From Patulibacter defluvii (GTDB lineage: Bacteria > Actinomycetota > Thermoleophilia > Solirubrobacterales > Solirubrobacteraceae), in NCBI RefSeq assembly GCF_034096925.1, contig NZ_JAWZSQ010000011.1, positions 81,683 to 145,682 on the forward strand: a DNA stretch of 64,000 nucleotides, written 5' to 3'. The notes beneath the pieces were generated by a model that worked only from the letters and a program-made list of their open reading frames with translations, had not been told where the DNA came from and did not search any database. Position numbers and translations under genes: made by a program. This document shows, in pieces, positions 8,169 through 20,100 of the stretch (position 1 is its first letter; every line of letters starts with the position of its first letter).

Positions 8169-8199
8169 CGGTAGGTGCGGGACGCCCCCGCGCCTACGG
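8169..8199. terminator. Hairpin between convergent reductase and LysR genes
   Basis: CGGTAGGTGCGGG (8169-8181) pairs with CCCGCGCCTACGG (8187-8199) with one mismatch and one G-T pair. It includes the last codons of the LysR gene. There is no clear T run. Confidence 0.5.
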
Positions 8200-9093
8200 T
8201 GCGATCAGGGCGCCGTCGGGCACCGGCGGCCAGGTGCTCTCCAGCAGCGACGCCACGTAGGTGGCCGCCAGCGGCGAGAGGGTCTCGCGGGTGTAGGCGG
8301 CGAGCGTCCGGCCGAAGGCCGGCTGGAGCGGCCGGGCGAGGTCGGCCAGCTCGTGCGGCACGCTGCCGATCGGCACCATCGCGGGACCCAGCCCGGCCGC
8401 CGCCAGCCGCGCCGCCGCGTCGACCTGCGAGGTCCGCACCGCGGGGGCGGCGATGTAGCCGGCGTGGGCGAACGCGAACGCGATCAGCTCCGAGAGGCCG
8501 TGCTCGCTGGCGTAGAGCACCCAGTCGCGGTCGGCCAGCGCCGCCAGCGACACGCGCGGACGGACCAGCTCGGGGTCGCCCTCGGGCAGCACGACGACGA
8601 ACTCCTCCCAGCCGAGCTCGTGGACCTGCCCGTCCCAGCGCTGGGGCCGGGGGCCGATCGCGACGTCGGCGACCCCGCTCAGGAAGCGCTCCTCCAGCTC
8701 GGCGCGGTGGGGGAACTCGTGGAGCCGGATCGTGACCCCCGGGTGGGCCTGGCGCCAGCGGCTGATCGGGCTCGGCAGCAGCGTGCCGGCCATCGAGCGG
8801 ACGGTCGCGATCTCCAGCTGGCCGGTCGGCTGGCGCAGCTCGCCGCGGACCACCTCGCGCGCCGTCTCCGCCGCCAGCAGCACCGAGCGGGCCTGCGGCT
8901 CGAAGACCCTGCCCAGCGGCGTCAGCCGCGTCGAGCGCGGAAGCCGCTCCAGCAGCGCGCCGCCGAGCTCCTGCTCGAGCGCGCGGATCTGCTGCGAGAC
9001 CGATGGCTGGGCCACGCGGACGCGTTCGGCGGCACGGCTGATCGACCCCTCGTCGACCACCGCGACGAAGTACTCCAACTGACGCAACGTCAC
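8194..9093 (-). CDS. LysR-family transcriptional regulator
   Basis: 299 residues. The winged helix-turn-helix occupies residues about 1-60 (LRQLEYFVAVVDEGSISRAA, then AQPSVSQQIRALEQELGGAL). A substrate-binding-like effector domain follows (about 90-290; FLSGVADVAIGPRP and ALADRDWVLYASEHGLSE). The start chosen is GTG 9093, which has GGAGAGG 8 bases upstream; the frame is open 31 codons earlier without family sequence. It diverges from the VOC/ABC/dehydrogenase operon with 98 bases between, the classic place for a LysR regulator to control its neighbour in response to a pathway metabolite. Confidence 0.9.
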   Translation of the reverse strand: MTLRQLEYFVAVVDEGSISRAAERVRVAQPSVSQQIRALEQELGGALLERLPRSTRLTPLGRVFEPQARSVLLAAETAREVVRGELRQPTGQLEIATVRSMAGTLLPSPISRWRQAHPGVTIRLHEFPHRAELEERFLSGVADVAIGPRPQRWDGQVHELGWEEFVVVLPEGDPELVRPRVSLAALADRDWVLYASEHGLSELIAFAFAHAGYIAAPAVRTSQVDAAARLAAAGLGPAMVPIGSVPHELADLARPLQPAFGRTLAAYTRETLSPLAATYVASLLESTWPPVPDGALIAP

Positions 9094-9143
9094 AGAAACC
9101 ACCTCTCCATAGGCCCCGCCTTCACCCCAACAGGATAGCGGTC

Positions 9144-9173
9144 TTGCGTGCCCTTCATCACACGGAATACGTT
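9144..9173 (+). promoter_or_regulatory. Probable promoter of the VOC-ABC-dehydrogenase operon
   Basis: TTGCGT (9144-9149), 18-base gap, TACGTT (9168-9173). A separate AAGGAG ribosome site at 9185-9190 precedes ATG 9192. LysR boxes would be expected just upstream, but none was clear. Confidence 0.5.
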
Positions 9174-9191
9174 GCGGACGTTCCAAGGAGA

Positions 9192-9697
9192 ATGACTGTG
9201 CGCGCTACCCGACTCAACCACGTTTCCATCCACGCCGACGACCTCGACGAATCGGTTCGGTTCTACAGCGAGGTGTTGGGTCTGGAGAAGATCCCGACCT
9301 ACACGTTCGCCTTCCCGGTCCAGTACTTCCGGCTCGGCGACCAGCAGCTGCACATCTTCCAGCGGCCGACGCCGGCGCCGCAGTTCCACCACATCGCGGT
9401 CGACGTCGACGACTTCGAGCAGGCGTTCGAGCGGGCCCGCGAGCTGCGGATCCACGACGACAGCGCGTTCTTCTCCGACGTCTACGAGCTGCCCGACGGC
9501 GCGGTCCAGATGTACCTGCGCGACCCGGCGGGCAACCTGGTCGAGGTCAACTGGCCGGACGTCGCGACGCTCGACCACAGCCGGCTGCCGACCTTCCGCC
9601 GGCTGGCCGACACGGTCGAGCAGACGGCGGACGGCCTGCGGTCGAGCCTCTACCTGCAGCTGCGGGAGCGGGCCTCGGCGCCCGGGAGCGACGGACG

Positions 9698-9701
<4 letters not shown>
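9192..9701 (+). CDS. VOC/glyoxalase-fold metalloenzyme
   Basis: 169 residues, one vicinal-oxygen-chelate domain. Two beta-alpha-beta modules are visible: LNHVSIHADDLDESVRFY at the start and FHHIAVDVDDF in the middle. Likely metal ligands are His10, His66 or His67 and Glu118 (in DPAGNLVEVNW). Family members include extradiol dioxygenases, glyoxalases and epimerases; this length fits a single-domain lyase or isomerase. It is the first gene of the operon and its stop overlaps the next start (ATGA), so it is translated together with the importer. The exact reaction is unknown. Confidence 0.85.
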
Positions 9702-11235
<1,534 letters not shown>

Positions 11236-11236
<1 letters not shown>

Positions 11237-12387
11237 TGAGTACCGCTGCTGTCCGCACCCCGACCGCCGGCCGCCGGCCGCGGACCGACCTCCGACGGCG
11301 CGCGCTCGAGCACGCGCCGATCCTGGGGCCGGCCGGGGCGCTGGTGCTGATGTTCGTGCTGTTCGCGATCCTCGCGCCAGGCTCGTTCGTCTCCAGCGAC
11401 AACCTCTTCAACCTGCTGGCCCAGATGGCGGTCCTGGCGGTGCTCGCGACCGGGGTCACCTACGTCCTGCTGCTGGGCGAGATCGACCTCGGCTTCGCGA
11501 ACATCGCGATCCTCTCGGGCATCGCCGCGACGCTGTTCTTCGGCGGCAAGGAGGTCGAGATCCCGTTCGTCGGCGAGCTCTACATGGGCTCCGGCACCGG
11601 CGACCAGATCGCGGGGATCGCGACCGTGCTGGTGATCGCCGCCGCGCTCGGCTGGGTCAGCGGCGCGCTGACGGCCCGGCTCGGGGTGCCGAGCTTCGTC
11701 GGCAGCCTCGGGATCCTGCTGCTCGCCCAGGGCTGGGCGTTCTACTGGTCGCAGGGCGAGAACCAGTACACCGTGCCGTCGCTGGCCAAGTCGATCGGCT
11801 CCGGCTACGTCGGCCCGGTGCCGCGGGTAGCGATCTCGGCCGCGGTGATCCTGCTGCTGGCGCACCTGGTGCTCAGCCGCACCCGCTTCGGCCGCTACGT
11901 CTACATGACCGGCGCCAACCGCGACGCCGCCGAGCTGTCGGGCATCCCGACCAAGCGGATCGTGATGATGGTCTTCGCGCTGGCGGGGCTGCTGGCCGGG
12001 ATCGCCGGGCTGATGAACGTCGGCCGGCTCGGGTCGGCCCAGCCGGACGCCGGCACCGAGCTGCTGCTGCCGGCGATCGCCGCCGTCGTGCTCGGCGGGA
12101 CCTCGCTCTTCGGCGGCCGCGGCGGGATCGGCTACACGGTGATCGGCCTGCTGCTCTACGGCGTGATCGACAACGGGCTCGACCAGCTCGACATCGATCC
12201 CTACGCCAAGCCGTTCGTGCGCGGCCTGCTGTTCCTGACGGCGATCGCGCTCAACGTGCTGATGCTGCGGATCGCCCGCCGCGCCCAGGCCCAGTCGCTG
12301 CTGGAGGGCAGTGCCGAGCCGCCCGCCCCGCCGGAGCCCGGCGCGAGCACCGCGACCACCGAACGCCAGCCGTCGGCCACCCGCTGA
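11236..12387 (+). CDS. CUT2-type sugar ABC transporter permease
   Basis: 383 residues with 8-10 hydrophobic segments. The family pattern is clear: GVTYVLLLGEIDLGFANIAI in the first third, GTSLFGGRGGIGYTVIGLLL near the end, and IARRAQAQSLL as a basic cytoplasmic tail. It forms the inner-membrane channel as a homodimer with the preceding ATPase. A long loop near residues 95-120 (GGKEVEIPFVGELYMGSGTG) resembles the insertion seen in XylH-like permeases. Start ATG 11236 overlaps the ATPase stop. Confidence 0.93.
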
Positions 12388-12410
12388 CGTCGACCACGAG
12401 GAGAGAAGCG

Positions 12411-13556
12411 ATGACGACCCAGCACCCGGGCGCGCCGGACGACCACGACGCCGAGCAGCGGCGCGCGGTCCAGCGCGAGTACGAGGGCTACAGCGCCGAG
12501 GTCCAGGCGCACTACGCGAAGAAGGGCCTGAGCCGCCGCGACGCGATCCGTCGCGGCGGGATCGGGGCGGTCGCGCTCGGCGTGCTCGCGCCGGCGCTGG
12601 CCGGCTGCGGCCTGAAGACCTCCCCGGAGGAGGCGTCGGGAGCGGTCAGCGGATCGGTCTACGGCAAGGCGCTGAAGGGCCTCGGCACCAACGGCGGCCT
12701 CGGCGTCATGTGGTACGCCCAGGGCAAGCAGACGATCGAGCAGTGGGCCAAGCTCCTGAACGTCGACCTGACCTGGGTCGACGGCGAGCTCGATCCGACC
12801 AAGCAGCGGGCCAAGCTCGACAACGCCGCGATCAAGTCGTGGGACATCGCGATGGTCACCGCCACCCAGGCCGGCACGGTCCTCGAGCCGCTGCGCAAGA
12901 TCGTCGGCAAGGGCACCGACGTCGTCCAGATGACGTCGAACACCGGCAAGCCGGGGGAGGACTGGGGCTACCTGACCTTCACCGAGCAGAGCTCGTTCGA
13001 CATGGGCTACCAGGTGACGAAGGAGCTCTGCACGAAGGCGGGCGGCAAGGGGACGATCATCGAGACCCGCGGTCCCGCGCCGGGCACCGACCAGCAGGAC
13101 CGCCACAAGGGCTTCCTGGCGGCGCTGAAGGAGTTCCCCGGGATGAAGCTGCTGACCACCGACTTCGCCAACTGGGACTCCGGCACGGCCCAGAAGCAGT
13201 GGGACTCGTACCTGACGAAGTACCCCGAGATCACCGTCGGCTACTGCCAGAACGACGACATGGCGCTGGCCGCGCTGCAGGCGCTGAAGTCGGCGCGGCG
13301 GACCGGCAAGACGCTGATCGGCGGCACCGACGGGATGCCGCCGGCGATCAAGCTCGTCAAGTCGGGCCAGCTCGCGGCGACGTTCCGCCACGACTCCTGC
13401 CGCGTCCACGGCTACGCGATCGTGATCGCGGCGATGCACAAGCGCGGGCTGATCCCCGACCCGCCGAGGAAGATCGTCGTCGACGGGCCGCTCGTGACCA
13501 AGGACAACGCCGACAGCCTCCTGACCCTCCAGCAGGCCCCGGTCCTGCTGGCCTAG
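12411..13556 (+). CDS. Sugar-binding lipoprotein of the CUT2 importer
   Basis: 381 residues, periplasmic binding protein of the ribose/xylose class. The export signal is unusual: about 40 hydrophilic residues, then twin arginines (SRRDAIRRGG, 41-50), a hydrophobic stretch and a lipobox LAGC with Cys66. This suggests Tat export followed by lipid anchoring. The mature part shows alternating Rossmann-like blocks (KGLGTNGGLGVMWYAQGKQT; VGYCQNDDMALAALQALK; LIGGTDGMPPAI). It delivers the substrate to the permease encoded upstream. A GAGGAGAG ribosome site precedes ATG 12411. Confidence 0.9.
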   Translation: MTTQHPGAPDDHDAEQRRAVQREYEGYSAEVQAHYAKKGLSRRDAIRRGGIGAVALGVLAPALAGCGLKTSPEEASGAVSGSVYGKALKGLGTNGGLGVMWYAQGKQTIEQWAKLLNVDLTWVDGELDPTKQRAKLDNAAIKSWDIAMVTATQAGTVLEPLRKIVGKGTDVVQMTSNTGKPGEDWGYLTFTEQSSFDMGYQVTKELCTKAGGKGTIIETRGPAPGTDQQDRHKGFLAALKEFPGMKLLTTDFANWDSGTAQKQWDSYLTKYPEITVGYCQNDDMALAALQALKSARRTGKTLIGGTDGMPPAIKLVKSGQLAATFRHDSCRVHGYAIVIAAMHKRGLIPDPPRKIVVDGPLVTKDNADSLLTLQQAPVLLA

Positions 13557-13566
13557 GAGGACGACG

Positions 13567-14355
13567 ATGGAGCTGCACCTGGAGGGCCGCGTCGCGGTCG
13601 TGACCGGGGCGGGAGCGGGCATCGGCCTGGCCACCGCCCGCCTCCTGCGGGAGGCCGGCGCGCGGGTCGTGGCCGTCGCCCGCGACCCGTCGGCGGCCGC
13701 CGAGCTGGGGCCGGAGGTCATGCCGCTGGCGGTCGACCTGGCCGAGGCGGACGGTCCCGGGCGGGCGATCGCCGCCGCCGTCGAGCGCTGGGGCGCGATC
13801 GACGTGCTGGTCAACAACGTCGGCCAGTTTCCCTACCGCGAGGGCGGGTTCCTGAGCGTCGGCGACGACGACTGGCGGGCGCTCTTGCGGGTCAACCTGC
13901 TCTCGATGATCCGCGCCTGCCGGGCGGCGCTGCCGGCGATGGTCGCGGCCGGCCGCGGGTCGATCGTCAACGTCGCGTCCGACGTCGGGCGGGCGCCCGC
14001 CCCGTTCCTCGTCGACTACGCGGTCACGAAGGCCGCGATGCTGCGGCTGTCGAAGGCGATCGCGACCGAGTTCGGCCCTGCCGGCGTGCGCTCGAACTGC
14101 GTCTCGCCCGGGCCGACGCGGACCGCCGGCTGGGAGCGGCCCGGCGGCTTCACCGACGCCCTCGCCGACGAGTACGGGCTCGACCGCGACGCGGCGGTCG
14201 CCCACTTCGCGGTCGAGGTCCGGCAGACGCCGCTGGGCCGGCTCGGGCGACCGGACGAGGTGGCCGCGGTGATCGCCTACCTGGCGTCCGACGGCGCCGC
14301 GCACGTGACCGGGGCCGACCACCGGGTCGACGGCGGACTGGTGGCGGCGGCGTGA
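13567..14355 (+). CDS. Short-chain dehydrogenase/reductase (first of a paralogous pair)
   Basis: 262 residues, classical SDR. Cofactor motif TGAGAGIG (about 14-21), NNVG stabilising motif, catalytic Ser in VASDVG and YAVTK (Tyr and Lys). It ends with the usual VTGADHRVDGG. It is strikingly similar along its whole length to the SDR at 15439-16221, sharing FPYRE, RSNCVSPGPT and PLGRLGRP, so the two probably arose by duplication around the zinc dehydrogenase gene. Likely oxidises a hydroxyl on the imported sugar or polyol. AGGAGG lies about 5 bases upstream of the start, and the stop overlaps the next ATG. Confidence 0.9.
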   Translation: MELHLEGRVAVVTGAGAGIGLATARLLREAGARVVAVARDPSAAAELGPEVMPLAVDLAEADGPGRAIAAAVERWGAIDVLVNNVGQFPYREGGFLSVGDDDWRALLRVNLLSMIRACRAALPAMVAAGRGSIVNVASDVGRAPAPFLVDYAVTKAAMLRLSKAIATEFGPAGVRSNCVSPGPTRTAGWERPGGFTDALADEYGLDRDAAVAHFAVEVRQTPLGRLGRPDEVAAVIAYLASDGAAHVTGADHRVDGGLVAAA

Positions 14356-15401
14356 TGCGCGCCGTCCAGGTCACCGGGCTCGGCACGGCCGAGCTGCGCG
14401 AGGTGCCCGAGCCCCGCCCCGAGCCGGGCGAGGTCGTGATCCGGCCGACCACGGTCGGGATCTGCGGCACCGACGTCCACGTCCTCCACCACGGGGCGCT
14501 GATCGACCCCGACGAGCTGCCGCTGACGCTCGGCCACGAGTTCGTCGGCGAGATCGCCGAGGTCGCGGGGCCGCCCCAGCGCTCCGCCTACCCGGCGCTC
14601 GGCCGGCTGCTGGCGCCCGGCGCGCGGGTCACCGTCGAGCCGCTGGTGCCCTGCGGCAGCTGCCTGGCCTGCCGCCGCGGCCAGCCGAACCGCTGCGGGC
14701 GGATGTCGCACCTGGGCATCTGGCGCGACGGCGCGATGGCGGACGCGGTCGTCGCGCCCGCCAGCCGCGTGGTCCCGGTGCCCGACGCCCTCGACGACAC
14801 CCAGGCGGCGCTGATCGAGCTCTACGCCTGCGCCGTGAACTTCGTCGACCAGGGGCGGGTGGGCGCCGGCGACCACGTCGCGATCGTCGGCGCGGGACCG
14901 GTCGGCGTGGCGACGGCCCAGGTCGCGCTCGCCGCCGGGGCCGCCACGGTCACCGTGGCCGAGCCGCAGGCCAGCCGCCGCCGCTTCACGGCCGCGATCG
15001 GGCTCGGCGACCCCGTGGCCGACGCGGCGGCGGCGCGGGCGGCGCTCGACGAGCTGACCGGCGGCCAGGGCGCGGCGGTCGTCTTCGAGTGCGTCGGCGC
15101 GGGACCCGCGATCGACGACGCCCTGAGCCTGGCCGCGGTCGGCGGGCGCGTCGTCGCCGCCGGCATCCCGACCGGCGCGGTGACCCTCGACTGGAACACC
15201 GTGGTGACCCGCGAGCTGGAGGTCGTCGGCGCCTTCGCGTCGAGCTGGGCGTTCGCCCGCACGATCGACCTGATGGTCGGCGGGCGGCTGGACGCGGCCG
15301 CGCTGGTGACGGCGCGGGTCCCGCTCGACGACGCGGTCCACGCCCTCCACGACACGGCGCGCGACCCGCGCCACTGCAAGGTCCACCTGCAGGTGGCCTG
15401 A
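14355..15401 (+). CDS. Zinc-dependent medium-chain dehydrogenase (threonine/butanediol dehydrogenase type)
   Basis: 348 residues. Catalytic zinc ligands are seen in VGICGTDVH and LGHEFVGEI. The structural zinc motif CGSCLACRRGQPNRCG holds four Cys. The Rossmann motif is VAIVGAGPVGVATAQ. The sequence resembles sorbitol, threonine and 2,3-butanediol dehydrogenases, which oxidise secondary alcohols with NAD. ATG 14355 overlaps the preceding stop (TGATG); a GTG one codon earlier is also in frame. Together with flanking SDRs it suggests stepwise oxidation of a polyol or rare sugar. Confidence 0.9.
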   Translation: MRAVQVTGLGTAELREVPEPRPEPGEVVIRPTTVGICGTDVHVLHHGALIDPDELPLTLGHEFVGEIAEVAGPPQRSAYPALGRLLAPGARVTVEPLVPCGSCLACRRGQPNRCGRMSHLGIWRDGAMADAVVAPASRVVPVPDALDDTQAALIELYACAVNFVDQGRVGAGDHVAIVGAGPVGVATAQVALAAGAATVTVAEPQASRRRFTAAIGLGDPVADAAAARAALDELTGGQGAAVVFECVGAGPAIDDALSLAAVGGRVVAAGIPTGAVTLDWNTVVTRELEVVGAFASSWAFARTIDLMVGGRLDAAALVTARVPLDDAVHALHDTARDPRHCKVHLQVA

Positions 15402-15438
15402 CCTTCCCCCCAACGAGCACGAGACGAGGAACGACGAG

Positions 15439-16221
15439 ATGCAACTGAACCTGAACGACAAGGTGGCCGTGGTGACCGGCGGCGGCTCGGGCATCGGCCT
15501 GGCCACCGTCCGGCTGCTGGCCGAGGAGGGCGCCCGCGTGGTGGCCGCCGACCTGGACCCGTCGGCCGCGACCGCGATCGACGGGGTGGTCGGCGTGGCC
15601 GGCGACCTGGCGAGCGCGACCGGTCCGGTGGCGGCGGTCGACGCCGCGATCGAGCGTTGGGGCCGGATCGACGTGCTGGTCAACAACGTCGGCGTCTTCC
15701 CCTACCGCGAGAGCTTCCTGAGCGTCAGCGACGAGGACTGGCGGTCGCTGCTGGACGTGAACTTCTTCTCGATGGTGCGGGCGTCGCGGGCCGCGCTGCC
15801 GCACATGATCGCCCAGGGCTCGGGCGCGATCGTCTCGACCGCCTCCGACGTCGCCCGCGCCCCCGATCCGTTCTTCGTCGACTACGGCGTCGCCAAGGCC
15901 GGCGTGTTGATGCTGTCGAAGGCGATCTCGATCGAATTCGGCCCGCGCGGCGTGCGCTCCAACTGCGTCTCGCCCGGCCCGACCCTGACGCCGGCCTGGG
16001 AGAAGCCCGGCGGGTTCGCCGAGTCGCTGGCCGAGGAGTTCGGCCTCAGCAAGGAGGAGGCGATCGACCACTTCGCCAAGGAGGTCCGCAAGATGCCGCT
16101 CGGCCGGCTGGGCCGCCCGGAGGACGTGGCCAACGCGATCGTCTTCCTGGCCTCGGACGCCGCGTCGCACGTGACCGGCGCCGATTACCAGGTCGACGGC
16201 GGGATCGTGGACGCGGCATGA
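15439..16221 (+). CDS. Short-chain dehydrogenase/reductase (second of a paralogous pair)
   Basis: 260 residues, classical SDR with TGGGSGIG cofactor motif, NNVG, and catalytic YGVAK (Tyr, Lys) after Ser in STASDVARA. It is a close paralogue of the SDR at 13567-14355. The fingerprint GLxxxxAxxHFAxEVR near the C-terminus is shared by both and is not general to SDRs, suggesting related substrates. GACGAGGAACGACGAG lies upstream of the start. The stop overlaps the next gene (ATGA). Confidence 0.9.
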   Translation: MQLNLNDKVAVVTGGGSGIGLATVRLLAEEGARVVAADLDPSAATAIDGVVGVAGDLASATGPVAAVDAAIERWGRIDVLVNNVGVFPYRESFLSVSDEDWRSLLDVNFFSMVRASRAALPHMIAQGSGAIVSTASDVARAPDPFFVDYGVAKAGVLMLSKAISIEFGPRGVRSNCVSPGPTLTPAWEKPGGFAESLAEEFGLSKEEAIDHFAKEVRKMPLGRLGRPEDVANAIVFLASDAASHVTGADYQVDGGIVDAA

Positions 16222-17000
16222 GCGGCGATCCGATCGCGCCCGACCGCGGGGTGGCCGGGATGAACGTCCTGGTCACCGGCGCCGCCGGCGGCATCGGCCG
16301 CGCCGTCGCCGAGCAGCTGGTCGCCTCCGGCGCGCGGGTGGCGCTGGCCGATCGCGACGCCGACGCGGTCGCGGCGGCCGCGGCGTCGCTGGGCGACCGC
16401 GCGCTGGCCGTGCCGGTCGATGTCGCCGAGGAGGCCGACGTCGAGGCCGGGATCGCCCGCACGCGCACGGCCCTGGGATCGATCGACGGCCTGGTCAATG
16501 CCGCCGCCACGATCACCGTCGCACCGGTCGCGGAGACCGCGCTGGAGGACTGGCGGCGGACGCTGGAGGTCAACCTGACGGGGACCTTCCTGACCTGCAA
16601 GCACGCGGTTCGCGCGTTCCTCGAGCAGGGCGGGGGCGGGGCGATCGTGAACTTCGCCTCGATCTCCGCCACGGTCGGCCTGGCCGGGCAGGCCGCCTAC
16701 TGCGCGTCGAAGGGCGGCGTCCTGCAGCTGACCCGCCAGATCGCGGCCGACTACTCGTCGCGGGGGATCCGCTGCAACGCCGTCAGCCCCGGCTCGGTCG
16801 AGACGCCGATGCTGACGAGCTACCTGGACGGCCTGCCGGACCCGGCCGCCGCCCGCGCCGCGATCGTGGCGGCGCACCCGATCGGACGGCTGGCGGCGCC
16901 GGACGAGCTCGCCGAGGCGGTGCTCTTCCTGCTCTCGCCGCGGGCCTCGTTCGTCGCCGGCAGCAACGTCTGCGTCGACGGCGGCTACGTCGCCGTCTGA
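16218..17000 (+). CDS. Short-chain dehydrogenase/reductase, last gene of the catabolic operon
   Basis: 260 residues if ATG 16218 is used (ATGA overlap); ATG 16260 directly before NVLVTGAAGGIGRAVAE is an alternative. Cofactor motif TGAAGGIG, then NAAA, catalytic Ser in FASISAT and YCASK. The end VAGSNVCVDGGYVAV is typical of FabG-like sugar or 3-oxoacyl dehydrogenases. It is clearly more distant from the paralogous pair upstream. A strong hairpin terminator follows. Confidence 0.9.
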   Translation: MSGDPIAPDRGVAGMNVLVTGAAGGIGRAVAEQLVASGARVALADRDADAVAAAAASLGDRALAVPVDVAEEADVEAGIARTRTALGSIDGLVNAAATITVAPVAETALEDWRRTLEVNLTGTFLTCKHAVRAFLEQGGGGAIVNFASISATVGLAGQAAYCASKGGVLQLTRQIAADYSSRGIRCNAVSPGSVETPMLTSYLDGLPDPAAARAAIVAAHPIGRLAAPDELAEAVLFLLSPRASFVAGSNVCVDGGYVAV

Positions 17001-17016
17001 CCCGCCCCGGAACGAG

Positions 17017-17050
17017 GCGAGCCCCGGGACCAGGCGGTCCCGGGGCTCGC
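17017..17050 (+). terminator. Strong terminator of the catabolic operon
   Basis: GCGAGCCCCGGGACC (17017-17031) pairs perfectly over 15 bp with 17036-17050 around a 4-base loop. No T run, as common in high-GC actinobacteria. Confidence 0.8.
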
Positions 17051-17062
17051 GTGCCGCGCGGG

Positions 17063-17099
17063 GACGGCGGCGGGCGCGTGGCCCGTCGCCGCCGCCGTC
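17063..17099 (-). terminator. Second hairpin, for the convergent gene
   Basis: GACGGCGGCGG (17063-17073) pairs with 17089-17099 over 11 bp. It lies just after the stop of the minus-strand gene ending at 17106. Confidence 0.6.
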
Positions 17100-17105
17100 A
17101 GCGAC

Positions 17106-20100
17106 CTAGGGGGCGTTGGTCGAGCAGACCGGGAGCAGCTGACCGCCCAGGAAGTTCAACAGGTTGATGTTGAGCCCCAGGATCTTCATGGTCAGCGCCG
17201 CGGTCTTCTGGCAGTCGAGCGAGCCGGCCGACGCGGTGTCGAGCTGCAGGCCCAGGCTCTTGGTGCCCTTCAGCCAGACGATCCGGTTGGTCGCCGTCGC
17301 CGGCTTCGCGTCCGAGCCGAGCTTGAACGACTCGACCATCGGCGGGTACTTGATCTCGTTCATCACGAACTGCTGTCCGCGCGAGTCGAAGAACATGTAC
17401 ATCCGCGGGAGGGTGTTGCCGAGGTACGAGAACGTCGGGCCCTGGCCCAGGTCCATCCCGAGGTTGCGGAACCGCAGGTTGGTGACCGAGACCGTCTGCC
17501 CACCCATCGGGAGCTTCGCGTTCAGCGTGGTCAGGCCGCTGGCCTGGGTCCCGCTGTCCTCGAAGTTCATCGACGTCTGGGCCGCGTAGGGCCGGTTGTC
17601 CCCGCCACCCGTGCCGCCGCTGAGGACGTTCGGGTTGGGCCGCCGGCAACGCGCACCGGAGTCGACGCAGACGTCCAGCTTGCGCGGGATGTTGTCGAGC
17701 GTCAGGTCCAGCTCCGGGATGTCACCCAGGTTCAGGGCCTTCAGCTTGATCTGCGTCAGGTTGGCCGCGTTCTCGAACTTCAGCTTCGTCGGCGTGTCGT
17801 CACCGATCTCGGTGCCGATCGTCGTCGAGGCCGAGGTCTTGCTGATCCGGCCGGTGATGGTCGACGGCGTCGTCGAGCCCTCCTGGGCCATGGTCGCGTC
17901 GAGGACGATCGGCTTCGTCTTCGTCGCGTCCTGGTCGAGGTGGATCGCGATCGGGTCGAGGGTGATGCTGAGGCCCTTGAGGGCGGTCAGCCGCACCGCG
18001 ACGCCCATGCCACCGCTCGTGCTGTAGCCGAACAGGTCGTCGACCGCCGGATCCGGGTTGCCGTCCGGCTGCAGGCCGGTGGCCGGCAGCGGACGCCCGG
18101 CGGCCAGCCGCAGCTCGCCGATCGCCTGATCGTCGGCCGTGGTCAGCTTCGCCAGCGGCGTGCCCGGGGTGCAGTCCTGCTTCGGCAGGGCCAGCGTGAA
18201 CCCGGTCGGGACGTCGTGGATCGCGGCCTCGATGTTGTCCGAGCCCTCGAGCAGCGGAACGCCGGTGGCCTTGATCCGGATGTCGTTGACGCGCGAGCTC
18301 GCCTCGTAGGTGAGCTTCGTGTCCTCGTCGGAGCCCTCGGCGGGCGAGGTCAGCCCCAGCTCGAACGTGGTCGGCAGGTCCAGGACCTCGGCCTCGACGT
18401 GGATCGGCTGCGGCCCGCCACCGGGCTCGCCGCCGGGATCACCGCCGCCGCCGGGGTCGCCGCCACCGCCGGGATCACCGCCGCCACCGGGCCCACCGCC
18501 GCCCGGCTCCTCCGGGGTGCACTGGGTCGGGTTGCCACCCGGATCGCCGCTGCCGGGATCGCCGGAGCCGGGGTCACCGGAGCCGGGGTCACCGGAGCCG
18601 GGATCGCCGCTGCCCGGATCGCCCGAGCCCGGGTCGTCCTCGCTCGGCGGCAGGGTCACGTCGACGCGGAACGGCTTCGAGACGCCGGTGGTCGCCTTGA
18701 GGCTGACCGGCGAGGTGCTGACCTCGATCGCCCGCAGCTGGAACACCCGCGCGGCCAGCCGGAACTTGCCGTTGGTGGTGTCGAGGAACGCGCCGGCGTC
18801 GTCGGGACCGCCGGGGACCTGCGGGAACTCGGAGGTCGCGTCGGCGGCCTCGAGCTCGATCCGCTCGACGTTGACCCCGTCGGCGACGAGGCCGAGCTTC
18901 GAGCCCTCCTCGCCGTCGCTGGGCGTGCGGATCGCGATCGAGCCGTTGCCGTCGATCTGCTGCAGCTTGACGTGGAGCTTGTCGGCCCCGTCGAGCAGCG
19001 GCACGCCGGTGGCGTGGACGTCGATCTGGTCGATCGGCGCGTTCGCCTCGTAGAGCAGCTTCTGGCCGTCGGCGTCCTCGGCCAGACCGATCTTGAGGTG
19101 GGTCGGCAGCTCGTCGATGGTCGCCTTGGCGACGATCGGCGGAGCGGCGTCATCGCTGCCCGGCAGCGTCGCGTCGACGCGGAACGGGCCCTCCGTGCCG
19201 GTGTCGAGGGTCAGGGCCATCGGCGACGGGTTGATCGTGATCGCCCGCAGCTGGTAGATCCGCGCGGCCAGGCGGAACTTGCCGCCGGTCGCGTCGACGA
19301 ACGCCCCGGCGGCGCCACCCGGCACCTGGGGGAAGTCGCCGCCGGCCTCGGCCGCCTCGACCTCGATCCGGTCGACGTTGACGCCGTTGGCCACCAGGCC
19401 GACGGTGCCGTCCTCGTCCGAGCGCAGGCCGATGTCGCCGTTGCCGTCGATGCCCTGGAGCTTGACGTGGAGCTTGTCCGCGCCGTCCACGACCGAGATG
19501 CCCGCGACCTCGGCGTCGATCAGGCTGATCGGCGCGCTGGCCTCGTAGGTGAGCTTCGAGTTCGCGCCGTCCTCGACCAGGCCCAGCTTGAGCGCAGTCG
19601 GGAGGTCCTGGATCGTCGCCTTCGCGGTCAGCGGCGCGGCACCGTCGCCGCTGCCGTCGACGGCCGCGTCGATCCGGAACGTCTGCGCCTGATCGGTCTG
19701 GACGTCGAGCGCGATCGGCGACGGGTTGACGGCGATCGACTTCAGCTTGAAGACGCGCGCGGCCAGGCGGAACTTGCCGCCGGTCGTGTCGAGGAACGCC
19801 CCGCCGTCGGTGTCGGCGCCCGGCACCTGCGGGAAGCCGCTGTCACCGTCGGTGGCGCGGACGTCGATCTGGTCGATCACGCCGTCGGCGGTCAGGCCGA
19901 GGCGCTGGCTGCCGCTGCTGGGCGCGTCCATCGACACGCCGCCGGCGACCGGCATCCCGAGCAGGTCGACCCGCAGCTTGCGGGCGCCGCCGATCAGGTC
20001 CTTGGTCGAGCTGACGTCGGCCGTCAGGCGCTCGATCGAGGTGCCGTTGCCGTTGTAGGTGATCTTGCCGCCCGCGGCGTCGACCGCGAGGTCGAGCTTG

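Noticed and set aside
9175..9182. A single GACGTTCC site before the VOC gene as a regulatory copy of the repeat unit
   Set aside because: Only one unit without an inverted partner at the expected distance; such short matches also occur inside coding sequence (for example near 13378).
18540..18640. Short tandem repeats resembling a CRISPR array
   Set aside because: They are in-frame codons for PGSGD units in a coding sequence, with no unique spacers and no cas genes.
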